Shown here one piece after another: positions 1 to 9,277 of a DNA stretch of 64,000 nucleotides (positions within the stretch are counted from its first letter, which is position 1; each line of letters begins with the position of its first letter). Source of the stretch: Verrucomicrobiota bacterium (lineage in GTDB: Bacteria; Verrucomicrobiota; Verrucomicrobiia; Opitutales; UBA953); the NCBI GenBank assembly GCA_030830965.1, contig JAURLX010000030.1, positions 43,310 through 107,309 on the forward strand, in the 5' to 3' direction. The notes beneath the pieces are model-generated. The model saw only the letters and a list, made by a program, of their open reading frames with translations, did no database searches and was not told where the DNA came from. A program made the translations under genes and the position numbers.

Positions 1-193
1 CTTTCGCACCATGGGCAGGAGACGCCGGCCCGGCGAAGGGCCAGCGGCACAGGGCGTCCGCAGATGCGGCAGGGCATCGACGGCAAGGCCGGAGAGTCAT
101 CGGACACGGCGCGAGTGAACCGCAGGACGACGACGGCCGCAATCCCTTTGCTTGAAAGCGACGCCGCTCCCGGATGTCATGGGCCCACCCCGC
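1..193. other. Left edge, no gene supported
   Basis: No convincing coding region or RNA gene is visible. The open frames here are antisense or out of frame with the esterase that follows. The stretch probably holds the promoter and leader of that esterase, but I see no clear promoter hexamers. Confidence 0.4.
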
Positions 194-1450
194 ATGAGAA
201 GCATCCTCGCCTTCCTGCTCCTGCCGCTCGCCCTCCTGTCGGACGGCGTCCGGCACAGCGTCACCTATCCAGCCTCCGACCAGCCGGGCGGGCTGATCTT
301 CGCCGCGACCTACAACCTCTGGATCCCCGAAGGCGTCAGGACCGTGCGCGGCATCATCGTGCACCAGCACGGATGCGGCGAAGGGTCCAACAAGGGGGCG
401 GTCACCGCCGCGGACGACCTCCACTGGCAGGCGCTCGCCCGCAAATGGGACTGCGCGCTGCTCGGCCCGGTGATCCACCAGCCCGAGAAAGGCAACTGCC
501 GCATGTGGTGCGACCCGCGCAACGGATCCGAGAAAGTCTACCTGCGCGCCCTTTCCGACCTGGCCTCGAAATCCGGGCACCCCGAGATCGCGACCGCGCC
601 CTGGTGCCTCTGGGGGCACAGCGGCGGCGGCTTCTGGGCCAGCATCATGCAGGCGCTGCACCCGCGGCGGATCGTCGCCATCTGGTTCCGTTCCGGCACG
701 GCCTACTCGTATTGGCAGAAGCCTGAAGACCCTAAGCAAGATCGTCAGATCCCCGAGGTCGTCCTGCCTCCCGAGGCCTACGGCATCCCCATGGTGGCCA
801 ACCCCGGCGTGAAGGAGAACGGCGACAAACGTTTCAACGGCGCCTGGACCGGAGCCATCGCGATGTTCAAGGACTACCGCGGCAGGGGCGCACCGATCGC
901 CTTCGCGCCCGACCCGCTGACCTCCCACCAGACGGGCGACATGCGCTACGCGTGCCTGGCCTTCTTCGACGCCTGCCTCGCGCTGCGTCTGCCCGAGAGC
1001 GGCAACGAGCTCCGCCCCCTGGACATGAAGGCAGGCGTAGAGAGGAAAGCGCCCGGAGCCGACTTGGCCGCCGGCTGGCTGCCCGCCGCGTTCGTCCCGG
1101 CCTGGGAACAGTATGTGCGCAGCGGAGCCACCGAGGACCGCACGCCCCCGCCCGCGCCCTTCGGGCTGAAGACGCGCCAGACGGACGAGGGCGTCGAGCT
1201 CACCTGGGACGCCCACGCCGACCTGGAGAGCGGGCTGCGTCAGTTCGTGATCGAGAAGGACGGCAAGGTGATCGGCCGGCTGCCCGAGAACCCCAAGAGC
1301 AGCTTCGGCCGTCCGCTCTTCCAGGGCATGACCTACGGCGACACGCCCACCCTGCCCCTCGCCTCGATGCGCTTTGTGGACAAGGCCGCCAAGGAAGGCG
1401 CCAAGTACCGCGTGATCGCCGTCAACTCCGCCGGCCTGGAGTCGCGCTGA
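194..1450 (+). CDS. Exported alpha/beta-hydrolase with C-terminal Fn3-like domain
   Basis: Predicted secreted serine hydrolase of 418 aa. The start at 194 is preferred because it puts a hydrophobic signal peptide (MRSILAFLLLPLALL) at the very N terminus; an in-frame ATG at 152 would add 14 residues before it. The region around residue 57 (VHQHGCGEGS) fits a beta-strand plus oxyanion loop, and GHSGGGFWAS holds the likely nucleophile Ser143. The last 100 residues, beginning at PPAPFGLKTRQ, look like a fibronectin type III or similar beta-sandwich (ELTWDAHADLESG). The substrate is not evident; related exported esterases in this phylum act on acylated or carboxylated glycans. It is a single-gene unit closed by a hairpin terminator at 1473-1498. 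The fold is fairly secure, the substrate is not. Confidence 0.7.
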   Translation: MRSILAFLLLPLALLSDGVRHSVTYPASDQPGGLIFAATYNLWIPEGVRTVRGIIVHQHGCGEGSNKGAVTAADDLHWQALARKWDCALLGPVIHQPEKGNCRMWCDPRNGSEKVYLRALSDLASKSGHPEIATAPWCLWGHSGGGFWASIMQALHPRRIVAIWFRSGTAYSYWQKPEDPKQDRQIPEVVLPPEAYGIPMVANPGVKENGDKRFNGAWTGAIAMFKDYRGRGAPIAFAPDPLTSHQTGDMRYACLAFFDACLALRLPESGNELRPLDMKAGVERKAPGADLAAGWLPAAFVPAWEQYVRSGATEDRTPPPAPFGLKTRQTDEGVELTWDAHADLESGLRQFVIEKDGKVIGRLPENPKSSFGRPLFQGMTYGDTPTLPLASMRFVDKAAKEGAKYRVIAVNSAGLESR

Positions 1451-1472
1451 GCCGGGCGGCGGGCAAACAGAA

Positions 1473-1498
1473 GGGCCGCCCCGAGGGCGGCCCTTTTT
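1473..1498 (+). terminator. Rho-independent terminator of the esterase gene
   Basis: A perfect 9-bp stem, GGGCCGCCC / GGGCGGCCC with a CGA loop, is followed by TTTTT on the plus strand. On the minus strand the same stem is followed by TTCTGTTTG, so it may also serve eno, which ends at 1519. Confidence 0.85.
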
Positions 1499-1518
1499 CG
1501 TGGCGTCGACGACGCCCC

Positions 1519-3046
<1,528 letters not shown>

Positions 3047-3095
3047 GTAAAGGCGGATGTTGAACAAAGGAAGGCGGGGAGGCTCTGGCAAGCCT

Positions 3096-3584
3096 TCAAT
3101 GCACATCCCCGATGTAGACCGCCGTGCCGTCCTTGAGGGCCCGCCTCAGCACCTGCGCCAGCCCGCGCGGAGAGAGGGGGTGGCGGTCGAGGTCCTCCAG
3201 GGGGATCCATTCGTAGCCGACCTGACGGCGGTCCTGCCCTTTGCCGTCGCCGAGCGGGGTGAAGTCGGGGCACTCGCAATGAAACACGGCCTCCACCTGG
3301 TGGAAGTGGGCGTGGATCCGGCGCATCGCGTGGTTCTTGCCGACGTACTCGCGGACGTACAGGAGCGACCTGGGCGTCACCGCCAAGCCGAGCTCCTCGG
3401 CGACCTCCCGACGCACCGCATCGGGCAGGGTCTCCCCGTGCTGCTGCCCTCCGCCGGGCAGCACGAGGAACTCACCCTCGTCCGTGCGCACGCGCACCGC
3501 GAGCAGCCTGCCCGCGCGGACGATCACGGCCCGGGCGGCGATGCGCACGGTCTCGGATCGGCGTCGGGGGACGGGTCGGGACAC
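3096..3584 (-). CDS. NUDIX hydrolase
   Basis: Predicted cytoplasmic pyrophosphohydrolase of about 162 aa. The NUDIX box is complete: GGGQQHGETLPDAVRREVAE continuing ELG, matching GX5EX7REUXEEXGU, with the metal-binding glutamates in REVAEEL. The start is a GTG. A beta-rich half after the box ends in a GYEWIPLEDLDRHPL segment of the kind NUDIX proteins use for substrate choice. The substrate (nucleotide, nucleotide sugar or other) cannot be read from the sequence. It lies 48 nt downstream of yebC in the same direction and may be cotranscribed. Confidence 0.9.
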   Translation of the reverse strand: MSRPVPRRRSETVRIAARAVIVRAGRLLAVRVRTDEGEFLVLPGGGQQHGETLPDAVRREVAEELGLAVTPRSLLYVREYVGKNHAMRRIHAHFHQVEAVFHCECPDFTPLGDGKGQDRRQVGYEWIPLEDLDRHPLSPRGLAQVLRRALKDGTAVYIGDVH

Positions 3585-3632
3585 GTCCGCAGGGTGCGCG
3601 AAAGGCCGCCGATGGCAAACTCAGGCGCCGAT

Positions 3633-4373
3633 TCAACCGAGGGCCGAGGGCTCGATCTGCTGGTTGCCGTGGACGGCCTTGACGTCGTCCAGCGCTTCCA
3701 GGGCGTCGATGAGCTCCATGACCTGCCTGGCGACGGCGGCGTCGGAGACCGGCACGGGGATGCTCGAAACATAGGCGAGTTCGGCCGACTCGGGCTTGAT
3801 GGACTTCTCCTGCAGCGCCCGGGAGATGGCGTCGAACGCGGCGACCGGGGACAGGACCTCGAAGTGGTCGCCGTTGTTCACGACGTCCTCGGCGCCGGCC
3901 TCGAGGGCGAGCTCCATGAGGGCGTCCTCCCCGACTTGGGAGGAGCCGATGAGGAACTGCCCCTTCTTCTGGAAGCTGTGCGACACGGCGCCGGTCTGGG
4001 CCATATTGCCCCCGTTGTCGTTGAAGGCCTGCCGGACCTCGGCGGCCGCGCGATTCTTGTTGTCGGTGGTGACCTCGACGATCAGCCCCACGCCGCCGGG
4101 AGCATAGCCCTCGTAGACGATCTCCTCATAGGTCACGCCCGGGATCTCGCCGGTGCCCTTCTGCACGGCACGCTTGATGTTGTCGCCGGGCATGTTCGCG
4201 GCGCGTGCCTTGTCAATCAGCGTGCGCAGGCGCGCGTTGGATTCCGGGCTGCCGCCGCCGGCGCGAGCGGCCAGGGTGATCTCCTTGGCCAGCACGGAGA
4301 AGATCTTGCCGCGCTTGGCGTCGATGACGGCCTTGTGCCGCTTGGTGGTGTGCCACTTGCTGTGACCTGACAT
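3633..4373 (-). CDS. yebC: YebC/PmpR family protein (TACO1-like)
   Basis: 246 aa, typical family length. Begins MSGHSKWHTTKRHKAVIDAK, which is nearly the family consensus (MSGHSKWANIKHRKAAxDAKRG), followed by KIFSVLAKEITLAAR and the middle motif YEGYAPGGVGLIVE. YebC proteins are cytoplasmic and have been described both as DNA-binding regulators and, more recently, as translation factors that relieve ribosome stalling. It lies 15 nt downstream of yidC, which suggests cotranscription. The start is preceded by CTCCCAGCC, with no Shine-Dalgarno element. Confidence 0.95.
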   Translation of the reverse strand: MSGHSKWHTTKRHKAVIDAKRGKIFSVLAKEITLAARAGGGSPESNARLRTLIDKARAANMPGDNIKRAVQKGTGEIPGVTYEEIVYEGYAPGGVGLIVEVTTDNKNRAAAEVRQAFNDNGGNMAQTGAVSHSFQKKGQFLIGSSQVGEDALMELALEAGAEDVVNNGDHFEVLSPVAAFDAISRALQEKSIKPESAELAYVSSIPVPVSDAAVARQVMELIDALEALDDVKAVHGNQQIEPSALG

Positions 4374-4388
4374 GGCTGGGAGTAGGTG

Positions 4389-6137
4389 TCAGCCCTTGGC
4401 CGGCTTGGTTTCCGCCGCGTCGGGCGCGTTCTTGGTAATCCAGGACTGCAGCATGGTCAACAGGTTCTGGATGGTCATGTAGAGCGTGAGGGCCGACGCC
4501 ATCGGATAGCAGATGACCGGGAAGAAGACCGCCATCAGGTTGAAGATCATCTTCTGCGACGGGTCGGACTGCGGCGTGGGAGTCATCTTCATCGAGAGCC
4601 ACATCGTGAGGCCCATCAGCACGGGGAGGGGGTTGATCGGGAAGCCGGCGATGTGCGCGACCGTGTCGGGGGCGGAGAGGTCACCGATCCAGAGGAAGTG
4701 CTGGAGGCGGAGCTCGACGGTGGTCTGGAAAGCGGTGTACAGGCCGAAGAAGATCGGGATCTGGATGAGGACGGGGAGGCAGCCGGCGAAGGGGTTGATC
4801 TTGTGCTCCTGATAGAGCTTCATGAGCTCCTTCTGCATCTTCTCGGGGTTGTCCTTGTAGCGCTCCCGGATGTCCTGCATCGGCTTGGAGAACTTCGCCA
4901 TCTTCTTGGCGGCCTTCTGTTGGGCGGAGGTCAGCGGCCACGTCACGGCCTTGAGGATGAGCGTGAGGGCGACGACGGCCCAGCCCCACGACCATGAGCC
5001 GGCCCACCCGAGCAGATGGTGGACGCCCCCGAGGCAGGCGAGGAGGAGCTTGCAGATCGAGTCGAAGGGGATGAACCCGAAGAGCTTGGTGAACTGGAGG
5101 ACCTCGACCTGGCCGTCGGGAAGGGCCGAGACGCGGGCGTACTCCTTGGGGCCGACGAAGAAGTCGCCTGTCTGCGTCACGGAGAGATCGGCCCCCGCGG
5201 GCGTCTCCCAAGAGACGTAGGCGTCGATGCCGCGGGCGCCCGCGGCGAAGGCCACCGGCCGGACAAGCACGTCGCTGCGACCGCCGCGCACGGAGGTATC
5301 AGGCCGTACGATCGAGGCGAAGAACTGGTTGCCCGAGGCCACCCAGGCGTGCGTCCGCCCCGCGGCCGCCACGGCGTGCTCGGCCTCGGCCTTGTGGGAG
5401 CCGAGCCCGAAGAAGCCGCTGGAGTCGGTGAACACGTCGAGCCCCGTGCGCGTGAGCGCCTCGCCGTCGTGGGCGAGCACGGAGAGGAACTGGTTGACGG
5501 AGTCCCCGACGGTGGGCTGCCAGGAACCGGTCGAAATCCAGAAACGGGGCGCGGGACGGTCCGGCGAGGCCGGGATCAACCGGGTCGTGAAACGGAGGAG
5601 ATGGGGGTCGGAGGCGGCGTCGGCCGGGAGCGCGTAGGTGCGCTCCACGCGGGTCCCGTCGGCAAGCGTCCCCGCGAGGGTGATGGCCCCCGAACCTTCG
5701 TCCGCGGCCACGGGCAGGAACTCGGAACGCACGGATTCGAGCTGACGGGTGGCCGGGTTCTGGACGGCGAGGGTCAGGGCCGCCTCGGCGTTGCCGGCGT
5801 TGAAGATGACGTTGCCGGACGCCTTGTCCTGAGCGGAGCGCTCCCGGAGCAGCTCGACCGTCTCGATGGCGCCTCCCCGGGAGGTGAAAGTCACGCGGAG
5901 ACGGTCGTTCTCCCGGACGAAACGGCGGACGGCGGCGTCAGCGACCGGGCGGGGGGCCAGGGCCGAGGCGGGGGGCGGAGGCGAGGCCTGGTTGAGGGCG
6001 GGCGCCGGAACGACGGCGGGGGCGGCGGGGACGGGGGCGGCCGGGGCTAGGGGCGTGGACGCGGGCTTGGTGAAGATGAAGAGCGCGAAGGCCCCGACGA
6101 TGCAGGCCGTGCCCAGGATGAAGTTTTTTCGGTCCAT
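4389..6137 (-). CDS. yidC: Membrane protein insertase YidC
   Basis: Inner-membrane insertase of 582 aa. The start at 6137 (MDRKNFILGTACIVGAFALF) puts a transmembrane helix at the N terminus, as in Gram-negative YidC. A Pro/Ala-rich linker and a large periplasmic beta domain follow (about residues 80-340). The C-terminal insertase core begins near FKLFGFIPFDSICKLLL and contains NPFAGCLPVLIQIPIFFGLY, the conserved hydrophilic-groove helix; the cytoplasmic loop QQKAAKKMAKFSKPMQDIR precedes it. It helps proteins insert with and without SecYEG. Gene order pyrE-yidC-yebC on one strand. Confidence 0.97.
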   Translation of the reverse strand: MDRKNFILGTACIVGAFALFIFTKPASTPLAPAAPVPAAPAVVPAPALNQASPPPPASALAPRPVADAAVRRFVRENDRLRVTFTSRGGAIETVELLRERSAQDKASGNVIFNAGNAEAALTLAVQNPATRQLESVRSEFLPVAADEGSGAITLAGTLADGTRVERTYALPADAASDPHLLRFTTRLIPASPDRPAPRFWISTGSWQPTVGDSVNQFLSVLAHDGEALTRTGLDVFTDSSGFFGLGSHKAEAEHAVAAAGRTHAWVASGNQFFASIVRPDTSVRGGRSDVLVRPVAFAAGARGIDAYVSWETPAGADLSVTQTGDFFVGPKEYARVSALPDGQVEVLQFTKLFGFIPFDSICKLLLACLGGVHHLLGWAGSWSWGWAVVALTLILKAVTWPLTSAQQKAAKKMAKFSKPMQDIRERYKDNPEKMQKELMKLYQEHKINPFAGCLPVLIQIPIFFGLYTAFQTTVELRLQHFLWIGDLSAPDTVAHIAGFPINPLPVLMGLTMWLSMKMTPTPQSDPSQKMIFNLMAVFFPVICYPMASALTLYMTIQNLLTMLQSWITKNAPDAAETKPAKG

Positions 6138-6210
6138 AAAAAGGGGAGCCCTTGGGCGTAGGGAAGCCCCCTCCCGGGCGCAAGGCAAAGGCGCCCTCCC
6201 CTGCCAGCCC

Positions 6211-6780
6211 TCAGGAACCCGGCTTGGAGGCGGGAATGGCGGCCAGTTCGGGCGGCAACGCGTCCGCCGGATAAGTCGGGAACGTCAGCTCGAGCAAGGA
6301 CACGAATGGCACGCTGAACCTGGTCTGCCCGCCCGATCGGTCGACCAGACTGGCGACCCCTACGGCCTCCGCACCGGAGGTCTTCAGGATGTCGAGGCAC
6401 TCCTGCGCCCTTCCGCCACGGGTGACCACATCCTCGGCGACGAGCACGCGCTCGCCGGGGCGGAAGGTGAAGCTGCGCCGCATGACGAGTCGGTCGTTCT
6501 CCTTCTCGGCGAAGACGAAGCGGGCGCCGAGCTGCCGTGCGACTTCCTGGCCGACGACCAGGCCGCCCATCGCGGGGGCCAGGACGGTCTCGACGCGAAG
6601 CTCCGTCAGACGGGGGAGTAGCAGTTCGATCAGGCGGGTGACCTTGTCCATGTGCTGGCAGACCTGGGCGCACTGGAAGAAATGTCCGCTGTGCAGGCCG
6701 GAGCGCAGGACGAAATGCCCGGTCAGCAGGGCCCTGGACTCCCTGAAGATGCGGAGTACCTCTTCGTCGGTGGAACTCAT
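6211..6780 (-). CDS. pyrE: Orotate phosphoribosyltransferase
   Basis: Pyrimidine synthesis enzyme joining orotate and PRPP to give OMP; 189 aa, normal for PyrE. The PRPP-binding motif is VLVAEDVVTRGGRAQE and the preceding flexible loop reads ARFVFAEKENDRLVMRRSF. The N terminus (FVLRSGLHSGHFFQCAQV) matches the FxLxSGxxSxxFxxxxxV pattern of PyrE. It is the first gene of the minus-strand series, 73 nt upstream of yidC, and is divergent from the formylglycine-generating enzyme gene. Confidence 0.93.
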   Translation of the reverse strand: MSSTDEEVLRIFRESRALLTGHFVLRSGLHSGHFFQCAQVCQHMDKVTRLIELLLPRLTELRVETVLAPAMGGLVVGQEVARQLGARFVFAEKENDRLVMRRSFTFRPGERVLVAEDVVTRGGRAQECLDILKTSGAEAVGVASLVDRSGGQTRFSVPFVSLLELTFPTYPADALPPELAAIPASKPGS

Positions 6781-6890
6781 CTCGTCGGCGGGGTTAAAAC
6801 GGGAAACGCCGCGAGAGCGAGGCCTTTCGATTCACATCGGCCAAAGAAAGTTCGACCCAGCCCGCCCTCAGGACATTAATCCGTCTCCCC

Positions 6891-7964
6891 ATGGAAAAGC
6901 CCGAATCCAGCCAGGCGGCGAAGACCAAGGCCCTAATCGTCCTGATCGCGTGCGGCCTGATCGCGCTGTCGGCCGGCATGTTCTACTTTCTGGCGACCGG
7001 CGAGTCCGCCACCAAGGAACCCGCCCGCGCGACGGACCTTCGCGGCATGGTCTGGATCCCCGGGGGCACGTTCCCCATGGGCAACGACAAGGCCACGGAG
7101 GATCATTTCGAAGAGCGTCCGGCCCATCAGGTCGCCCTCAAAGGCTTCTGGGTGGACGAGACGGAGGTGACCAACGCCCAGTTCAAGAAGTTTGTCGATG
7201 CCACGGGCTACCTGACCGACGCCGAGAAGGACCTCGACCCACGGCAGTTCCCCAACAGCCCGCCCGAATACCTCAAGGGCGGCTCGCTCATCTTCAAGCC
7301 CGTCGCCGGGGTGGACCCTAAGAAATGCGGCGCCGGCAACCTGCCTTGGTGGAAGTTCACCGCCGGCGCGACCTGGAGAAGCCCCGAAGGCCCGGGCTCC
7401 ACGATCCGAGACCGCATGGACCACCCCGTGGTCTGCGTCACCTACAAGGACGCCCAGGCCTACGCACGCTGGGCCGGCAAGCGGCTGCCCACCGAGGCCG
7501 AATGGGAGTTCGCGGCGCGCGGAGGACTCAGCGGCAAGCCCTTCGTCTGGGGCGACGAGGAACGGCCGGAAGGCAAATACATGTGCAACCACTGGCAGGG
7601 GAAATTTCCCGAGGTCGACCTGGGTCTCGACGGGTATCTCTCGACCGCGAAGGTGAAGTCCTATCCGCCCAACGGCTACGGACTGTACGACGTCGCCGGC
7701 AACGTCTGGGAGATGTGCGAGGACTGGTACGGCAAGGATTACTACGCGCGTTCGCCCAAGGACGCGCCCGCCGGCCCCCCCGCGGGCGAAGATCCCGAGA
7801 ACACGGGCTACGGGCAGCACGTCATCCGCGGCGGCTCCTGGCTCTGCGACGAAGGCTACTGCTTCCGCTTCCGCGTGGCCTCACGGCAGGGACTCGACAC
7901 CCTCACCTCGACCAACCACGCCGGCTTCCGCTGCGTGGCCGACGCGCCGGCCCCCGCGCGCTGA
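6891..7964 (+). CDS. Membrane-anchored formylglycine-generating enzyme (sulfatase maturase)
   Basis: 357 aa. One transmembrane helix (residues 14-35) is followed by an FGE-sulfatase (SUMF1-like) domain from GMVWIPGGTFPMGND to the end. GFWVDETEVTNAQFKKFV, CVTYKDAQAYARWAGKRLPT and GYGLYDVAGNVWEMCEDWY are characteristic. The C-terminal GGSWLCDEGYC has two Cys five residues apart (Cys319, Cys324), the spacing of the active-site pair of aerobic FGE, so it is likely a true maturase and not just one of the many FGE-like proteins. It would oxidise the sulfatase motif cysteine to formylglycine; the gene at 59719 encodes a fitting client. The anchor suggests action outside the cytoplasm, but orientation was not proved. 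The start is preceded by CGTCTCCCC with no Shine-Dalgarno element. Confidence 0.85.
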   Translation: MEKPESSQAAKTKALIVLIACGLIALSAGMFYFLATGESATKEPARATDLRGMVWIPGGTFPMGNDKATEDHFEERPAHQVALKGFWVDETEVTNAQFKKFVDATGYLTDAEKDLDPRQFPNSPPEYLKGGSLIFKPVAGVDPKKCGAGNLPWWKFTAGATWRSPEGPGSTIRDRMDHPVVCVTYKDAQAYARWAGKRLPTEAEWEFAARGGLSGKPFVWGDEERPEGKYMCNHWQGKFPEVDLGLDGYLSTAKVKSYPPNGYGLYDVAGNVWEMCEDWYGKDYYARSPKDAPAGPPAGEDPENTGYGQHVIRGGSWLCDEGYCFRFRVASRQGLDTLTSTNHAGFRCVADAPAPAR

Positions 7965-7975
7965 GCGCTCAGCGC
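7958..7975. repeat. 18-bp perfect palindrome containing two convergent stop codons
   Basis: GCGCTGAGC/GCTCAGCGC is a perfect inverted repeat without a loop. Its left arm holds the TGA of the plus-strand FGE gene (7962-7964) and its right arm the TGA of the minus-strand MFS gene (7969-7971). It could act as a bidirectional terminator-like element, although no T tract follows on either strand. Confidence 0.8.
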
Positions 7976-9273
7976 ATCTCCTGGTAGTCGAGGTCCTTGC
8001 CGTAGGTCTCCTCCATCTTCCAGAGGGCGAGGAAGGCGGCGATGAAGCAGACGGCGCCGATTACGCCGCCGGCCACGGAGGCCGAGAGCCAGGGAGACGC
8101 CTTGGTGCCGGTCAGCTGCGTGAAGCAGAAGGTGAGCAGCACGAGCGAACCGCGGGCGAAGTTCGGGACGGTCGTGGCGACGGTGGCGCGCAGGTTGGTG
8201 CCGAACTGCTCCGCGGCGATGGTCACGAAGAGGGCCCAGTAGCCCATACCGAAGCCCATGAGGAAGATGAGCCGGTAGTAGGCATCGGACGTCCAACCCT
8301 GGGCCCCGAAGAGGTAGATTCCCACGCAGACCAGGCTGAACAGCAAGAACGCGAACACGACCTTGCGCCGGGAACGCGCCAGCTGGCTGCCGACGCCGCT
8401 GGCGAGGTCGCCGAAGGTCAGGCCGAGGTAGAAGGCCGCGACGGCCCAGTTGGTCTGGATCTTCTCGCCCTGGATGCCGGAGGCGGGGGCGAAGACGGTG
8501 GCCGCGCGCTGCACGAGGATGCCAATCATGTACCAGGTGGGGAGGCCGATGAGCACGCAGCGGGCATAACGGAAGAAGCGGTCGCGGGCGGTGAAGAGGG
8601 AGAGGAAGTCGCCGCGGCGAACCGAGCCATGCGAGGCGGAATCGCGAGCCTGCTGGAACATGCCGGACTCATGCACCCCGATCCGCATGACCAGGAGCGC
8701 CAAGCCCAGGCCGCCGCCGATGAAGTAGCTCATGCGCCAGCCGTCCGTGCCGACCATCGCGCCAAGCGCGTCGACATGGTCGGCCATCCAGCCCGCGACC
8801 ACCGCACCGAAGACGCCCACGGCGGCGACGAGCGCGGTGCCGTAGCCGCGGCGCTCCTTCGAGAGGGTCTCGGAGACGAGCGCGATGCAGCCGCCAAGCT
8901 CGCCGGCGAGGCCCACGCCGGCGATGAAACGCCACGCCGCGTAGGCGCCGAAGGAGTCGACGAGCCCGTTGGCGATGTTGGCGACGGAATAGAGGAGGAT
9001 GGAGCCGAAAAGGGTGGTGAGACGGCCCATGCGGTCCCCCAGGACGCCAAAGAAGATGCCGCCCAGGAGCATGCCGGCCATCTGCCAGGAAAGGAGGTCC
9101 TGATACCAGGGTGCCCCCGTGATGAGATGCGCCAGACCGAGCCCGTTCAGGCTCTTCTCGCGCACGGTCATGAACAGGGTGAGGTCGTAGATGTCGACGA
9201 AGTAGCCAAGGGCACCGACGATGACGGCAGGATGCAGCAGATCCTTCCAGAGGGGGCGCGGGGTTTCTTGCAT
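7969..9273 (-). CDS. Major facilitator superfamily transporter
   Basis: 434 aa inner-membrane permease with about 12 hydrophobic segments. The first (AVIVGALGYFVDIYDLTLFM) carries the Gly-Tyr-Asp pattern of the sugar-porter/metabolite-H+ symporter group, and GVLGDRMGRLTTLFGSILLY is the loop 2-3 motif (GxxxDRxGRR). YGTALVAAVGVFGAVVAGW resembles helix 5. The substrate is unknown. The start lies four bases beyond the stop of the upstream flavoprotein gene, so the two are probably cotranscribed. Convergent with the FGE gene. Confidence 0.85.
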   Translation of the reverse strand: MQETPRPLWKDLLHPAVIVGALGYFVDIYDLTLFMTVREKSLNGLGLAHLITGAPWYQDLLSWQMAGMLLGGIFFGVLGDRMGRLTTLFGSILLYSVANIANGLVDSFGAYAAWRFIAGVGLAGELGGCIALVSETLSKERRGYGTALVAAVGVFGAVVAGWMADHVDALGAMVGTDGWRMSYFIGGGLGLALLVMRIGVHESGMFQQARDSASHGSVRRGDFLSLFTARDRFFRYARCVLIGLPTWYMIGILVQRAATVFAPASGIQGEKIQTNWAVAAFYLGLTFGDLASGVGSQLARSRRKVVFAFLLFSLVCVGIYLFGAQGWTSDAYYRLIFLMGFGMGYWALFVTIAAEQFGTNLRATVATTVPNFARGSLVLLTFCFTQLTGTKASPWLSASVAGGVIGAVCFIAAFLALWKMEETYGKDLDYQEMR

Positions 9274-9277
9274 GGGG

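Noticed and set aside
6891..7964. Reading the gene as a plain FGE-like ergothioneine/EgtB-type protein
   Set aside because: The Cys319/Cys324 pair and the C-terminal block fit true maturases, and no DinB or EgtB iron-site domain is present.
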